Shown piece after piece: positions 30,829-33,821 of a stretch of 33,821 nucleotides of DNA (its first letter is position 1; each line of letters starts with the position of its first letter). A program made the translations under genes and the position numbers. This DNA is from a virus: the IMG/VR virus record IMGVR_UViG_3300020172_001625, positions 1-33,821 of that record. The stretch is one strand, 5' to 3'. Under the pieces are notes generated by a model, which was not told the DNA's origin, did not search any database, and worked only from the letters and a program-made list of their open reading frames with translations.

Positions 30829-33597
30829 ATGGCTAAGAACGAACCTGACCTCTCAGGAAATGGTAAAGGTATACCTAAAGGCAGTGCTACTGCTGACGTT
30901 CGTGCTCGCTTTAAATTAGATACAACTGAGTTTAATAAACTCAATGCTGGTATCAAGGAAATGAAAGCCTCCTTTCAATACCTTAACCAACAACTCCCAA
31001 ACATCAATACCAAGTTAGAAAAAACACTAAAACTCCTTCAAGGTATTTCTAAGATTAACCCTGGTGCTCTTAGTGGTGGTAGCGGTGGAAGTTCAACGGC
31101 TGGTGCTATCCCTGCTAACCCTGTTCCTGCATTGACTGGTGGCATTACCAACGATGCTTCAGATAACCGCAACTTTCAAGGTACTGGAGACATAGGACAC
31201 AAAGTAAGCCTTATCTTTAATGGTGGGGGTCCTGGTGGTCGTGCTGGCGATGGCGATGCGCCTGTTGGTACTAAAGGTATGAAAGGTGCGGCAGCATTAC
31301 AGATACTTAACGCTGGAATTCAAGCCTTAGACAATCGTATTTCTTCTAACTATGACCGTTCACTTAGCGCTGACAAGTTGGGAGTGTCTTACCAACAGCG
31401 CATGGGCATTACCCAACAGCAATACCACAACCAAATGCGTGTGCCAATGCAGAAAGAGCGTTTAGGTTACGGCGGTATAAACGAACTCCTTGCAATGCAA
31501 GCAAGCACTGGTATTAATGCAAAGGAAAATGCAGCAGGTATTGCTGGTCTTCGTGCAGTATCTGGTTACTCTCTTAGCACAGGTGACCTTGCAGGCATGA
31601 CGCAAACTCTTGGTTCTGCCCAAGTAAACAACCGTATGACCATGATGCTTGGTACTGGTTTGTACGGGATGGGTGGAAAACAACGCACAACGGACCAAGT
31701 CATTAGGGACATTACACAACGTACTGGTCTTACCAATGCAAAAACTTTAGAGGGTGCTCGTCAACAAGGTTCTGCTACTCGTGCTCGTTTGTTGGCATCA
31801 GGTGTGCCTGAAGACATGGTTGACCTCGTACTTGACTACGCAGAATCAAATGTGCAATTTCAAAAAAAGGGTGGAAAGGGAATGTACGACCCTTCTAAAA
31901 AATCAGACAGAAGCAAGATGGGCATTGAGAAAAACTTTGCTACTCAGGCTGAAGAAACTGCACGAGTTAAAGAAGGAAGAGATGAAAACTTCTACGGTAA
32001 GCAGGCTGACAATTTTGCCCAAATGGAAAAGAACACTCAAGCAGTAACTAAGGCTCTTGGAAAACTTGAAGAAGTACTTGCTCCATTAATTGGTAAGCGT
32101 ATGGACTTCAAGGGAGGAATGGTAGAAAAAGGCATTGGTGGTGCAATCATGGGAATTGGCGCTATGACCATGAGTAATCCTGCTACTGCACCATTAGGTA
32201 TGGCATTAACTTTACTTGGTGGGTCTTTTTTGCGAGGTGACGGTGATGCTGGTCCAGACTCCTCTGGAAATCAAGATGCATCTTCAGGTAAAAGTATCCC
32301 TGTTGGTTATGGAAAAGGTAAGCGTGTTCCGCTTTCAGCGTTAGGTAACGTGCCTACTTTTGGAAAACTTCACTCAACATTTAAAGACCGACTACTCCGT
32401 ATGTTTGCAGAAAACCCAAACGTAGGTATTGGTGAAGGATTCCGTAGCCAAGAAACACAAGCGACATTGTTCAATCAGCGATACAAACAAATAACAGATG
32501 GAAGCAAGGGTGACGTTACTTGGAATGGTAAGGAATACAAACTTGTAACAGGAGCACCAGCCGCACCTCCAGGTCGTTCTATGCACGAAATTGGACTTGC
32601 TGCTGACCTTGTTGGTGATATTGATTGGGTTGTTGCTAACGCAGAACGCTTTGGTCTTAAGACATTTAAAGATGTAAACGGAGAAAAGTGGCACGTACAA
32701 CCTAACGATGTGCCTAACTCACGATATGAGTATGAGAAACAAGGTGCAAAATGGGGTATGCCTGCTGGAACAAAAAATGCAAGTTGGGATGCTACTGGCG
32801 AAGATTACCTTGGTGATAAGTACGTTGCTGCTGGTGGTCTACAAGGCGGAGCATATGTAAACTTGCAAGGTATGTCGTTGTCAGACCAAGTCTCATCAAT
32901 GGGAATGGCAGGTGGTGTACCCGACAGCACACCACTTTCTCCAAGCGTAAACGGTGTTTCTCAAAGTAGTGTGTCTCAGTCACCCCCTCCAAAGGGAACT
33001 AGAAGCATGAAAGCAATGGACCCACGAACTATTGCTCAAATGATGTACAAGCGAGGGTTTAAAGGACAGGACCTTGTAAACATGCTTGCCATTGCTGGTC
33101 GTGAATCTAATTGGATTCCTGGAGTGTTCAATGGTAAACCACCAGATAAATCGTATGGTCTTTTCCAAATCAACATGCTTGATACTGACGCAAACCCTAT
33201 GGGTACTGCACGTAGAAAACGCTATGGTATTTCTAATGATGAAGAACTTTGGGACCCACTAACAAACATTAAAGCCGCACGTTTAGAATTTGGCGGTGGC
33301 AACTACCAACCTTGGAATAAAAAGGGTGGCCCAATGGCGGACACTGAAGAATGGATGCCAAGGGCTAAAGCGGCAGTAACAGAACTTGGTCTTAACCGTG
33401 GTGACCCAAACTTTAGTTCACCTAGTCGTGGTGGTGCTACAAGTGTGTCTGTAAGCGGTGGGACTAATGTAACTATTGCGCCAACCATTAATGTGTCATC
33501 TACAGGTAACACCACACAAGATGCACGATCAATGGCGCATCAAATTGCCCAAATGCTAGACAAAGAACTACGTAAAGAATTGTTGAGGAGTAGATAA
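30829..33597 (+). CDS. Tape-measure-like tail protein with M15 peptidase and lytic transglycosylase domains
   Basis: 922 residues. N-terminal helical segment (residues 30-75), Gly-rich linkers, a helical middle, and a hydrophobic patch at about 433-470. Residues about 505-635 are an M15 peptidase: H586 and D593 in RSMHEIGLAADL, E619 and H622 in EKWHVQP. Residues about 735-850 are a lytic transglycosylase: catalytic E759 in AGRESNW, then SYGLFQINM. The end is a low-complexity and helical tail. It sets tail length and probably opens peptidoglycan during DNA entry. Position after the chaperone-like ORF supports the tape-measure call; a baseplate lysin is the alternative. Confidence 0.8.
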   Translation: MAKNEPDLSGNGKGIPKGSATADVRARFKLDTTEFNKLNAGIKEMKASFQYLNQQLPNINTKLEKTLKLLQGISKINPGALSGGSGGSSTAGAIPANPVPALTGGITNDASDNRNFQGTGDIGHKVSLIFNGGGPGGRAGDGDAPVGTKGMKGAAALQILNAGIQALDNRISSNYDRSLSADKLGVSYQQRMGITQQQYHNQMRVPMQKERLGYGGINELLAMQASTGINAKENAAGIAGLRAVSGYSLSTGDLAGMTQTLGSAQVNNRMTMMLGTGLYGMGGKQRTTDQVIRDITQRTGLTNAKTLEGARQQGSATRARLLASGVPEDMVDLVLDYAESNVQFQKKGGKGMYDPSKKSDRSKMGIEKNFATQAEETARVKEGRDENFYGKQADNFAQMEKNTQAVTKALGKLEEVLAPLIGKRMDFKGGMVEKGIGGAIMGIGAMTMSNPATAPLGMALTLLGGSFLRGDGDAGPDSSGNQDASSGKSIPVGYGKGKRVPLSALGNVPTFGKLHSTFKDRLLRMFAENPNVGIGEGFRSQETQATLFNQRYKQITDGSKGDVTWNGKEYKLVTGAPAAPPGRSMHEIGLAADLVGDIDWVVANAERFGLKTFKDVNGEKWHVQPNDVPNSRYEYEKQGAKWGMPAGTKNASWDATGEDYLGDKYVAAGGLQGGAYVNLQGMSLSDQVSSMGMAGGVPDSTPLSPSVNGVSQSSVSQSPPPKGTRSMKAMDPRTIAQMMYKRGFKGQDLVNMLAIAGRESNWIPGVFNGKPPDKSYGLFQINMLDTDANPMGTARRKRYGISNDEELWDPLTNIKAARLEFGGGNYQPWNKKGGPMADTEEWMPRAKAAVTELGLNRGDPNFSSPSRGGATSVSVSGGTNVTIAPTINVSSTGNTTQDARSMAHQIAQMLDKELRKELLRSR

Positions 33598-33821
33598 TGG
33601 CTGGAGAAAATAGCCCACAAGCAAGAGCAAGCGCTGATACCTACGCTAGACAATATGCAGCACAAGCACAGAGACAGGCGTTAAATGCAAAAGTGGGAGC
33701 ACCCGTAATTAAAGTTGGAACAAAAGCACAAGCAGTTAGTAGAAAGCCACCTATAAGGACACCACTAACTCCTCCTGGTGGTGCTGCTAATACTACTACT
33801 GTAACTGCAACTGAAACATAC
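33597..33821 (+). CDS. Tail-region protein, 5' part only
   Basis: The ATG overlaps the TAA of the tape-measure gene by one base (TAATG). The 75 visible codons give a Gln/Ala/Arg-rich helical start (QARASADTYARQYAAQAQRQ) and a Pro/Thr-rich linker (PIRTPLTPPGG). The gene runs off the window, so length and function are unknown. It is probably a tail or baseplate protein by position. Confidence 0.6.
   Translation, partial: MAGENSPQARASADTYARQYAAQAQRQALNAKVGAPVIKVGTKAQAVSRKPPIRTPLTPPGGAANTTTVTATETY

Overview
The window is a contiguous piece of a tailed-phage genome with a contractile tail (myovirus type). A recognisable virion set supports this: terminase large subunit (12992-14557), SPP1-type portal (20329-22020), scaffold-like coiled-coil protein, N4-gp56-like major capsid protein (22886-23965), tail sheath (27685-29232), tail tube (29242-29859), a zinc-ribbon gp26-like baseplate or tail-assembly protein, and a tape-measure-like protein with two peptidoglycan-hydrolase domains. 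Almost all genes are on the + strand, tightly packed, with many ATGA or longer overlaps. I see no integrase, tRNA or CRISPR array. No stretch over 300 bases lacks a gene. The host is probably an actinobacterium. The reasons are a Thr-rich linker surface protein with a C-terminal membrane anchor, a small HTH protein ending in a Cys-x-Cys motif, an r1t-like holin next to an M15 endolysin, several start sites that look leaderless, and a proteasome-like protein. The base composition looks moderately AT-rich by eye, which would fit a freshwater or marine actinobacterial lineage. The host call is inference.

Layout. 1-1110: the end of a fibre-like protein and a fibronectin-III/Cys-rich/Pro-rich adhesin. 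1141-4829: an accessory island with a prolyl-4-hydroxylase-like 2OG-Fe(II) oxygenase, a DUF6065-like protein, four small or unknown genes including a methyltransferase-like one, and a TauD-like dioxygenase that is the only gene on the - strand. 4909-6692: a second fibre/adhesin cassette that repeats the logic of the first. 6689-7150: a tiny zinc-ribbon protein and an unknown gene. 7166-9073: a large secreted surface-type protein split by one in-frame TAA, with a Thr-rich linker and a regular 17-residue repeat array. 9153-11648: a small two-helix membrane protein, two glycosyltransferase-like genes and a methyltransferase. 11656-12970: a KTSC-like gene and three small unknown genes.

12992-17745: terminase, two unknown genes, a Gp88-like protein, then a lysis cassette (membrane/coiled-coil protein, holin, M15 endolysin). 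17742-19994: a consensus-like promoter with an inverted repeat in its spacer drives a small operon (47-aa protein, HTH protein, calcineurin-like phosphoesterase), followed by a proteasome-beta-like Ntn hydrolase. 20022-23965: basic membrane protein, portal, scaffold, capsid, then a strong terminator hairpin. 24037-27648: neck and connector genes. 27685-33821: sheath, tube, gp26-like protein, a short out-of-frame ORF, tape measure/tail lysin and the start of the next tail gene.

Most notable points: the interrupted surface protein with its 17-residue repeats beside a glycosylation cassette; the hydroxylase directly downstream of a Pro-rich virion protein; a Cys-rich domain inserted into a beta-jellyroll adhesin; a proteasome-like protein in the head region where no classical prohead protease is seen; and recurring TANNNT motifs 5-6 bases before start codons that lack Shine-Dalgarno sites. 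Functional statements rest on sequence motifs read by eye; no database search was run.
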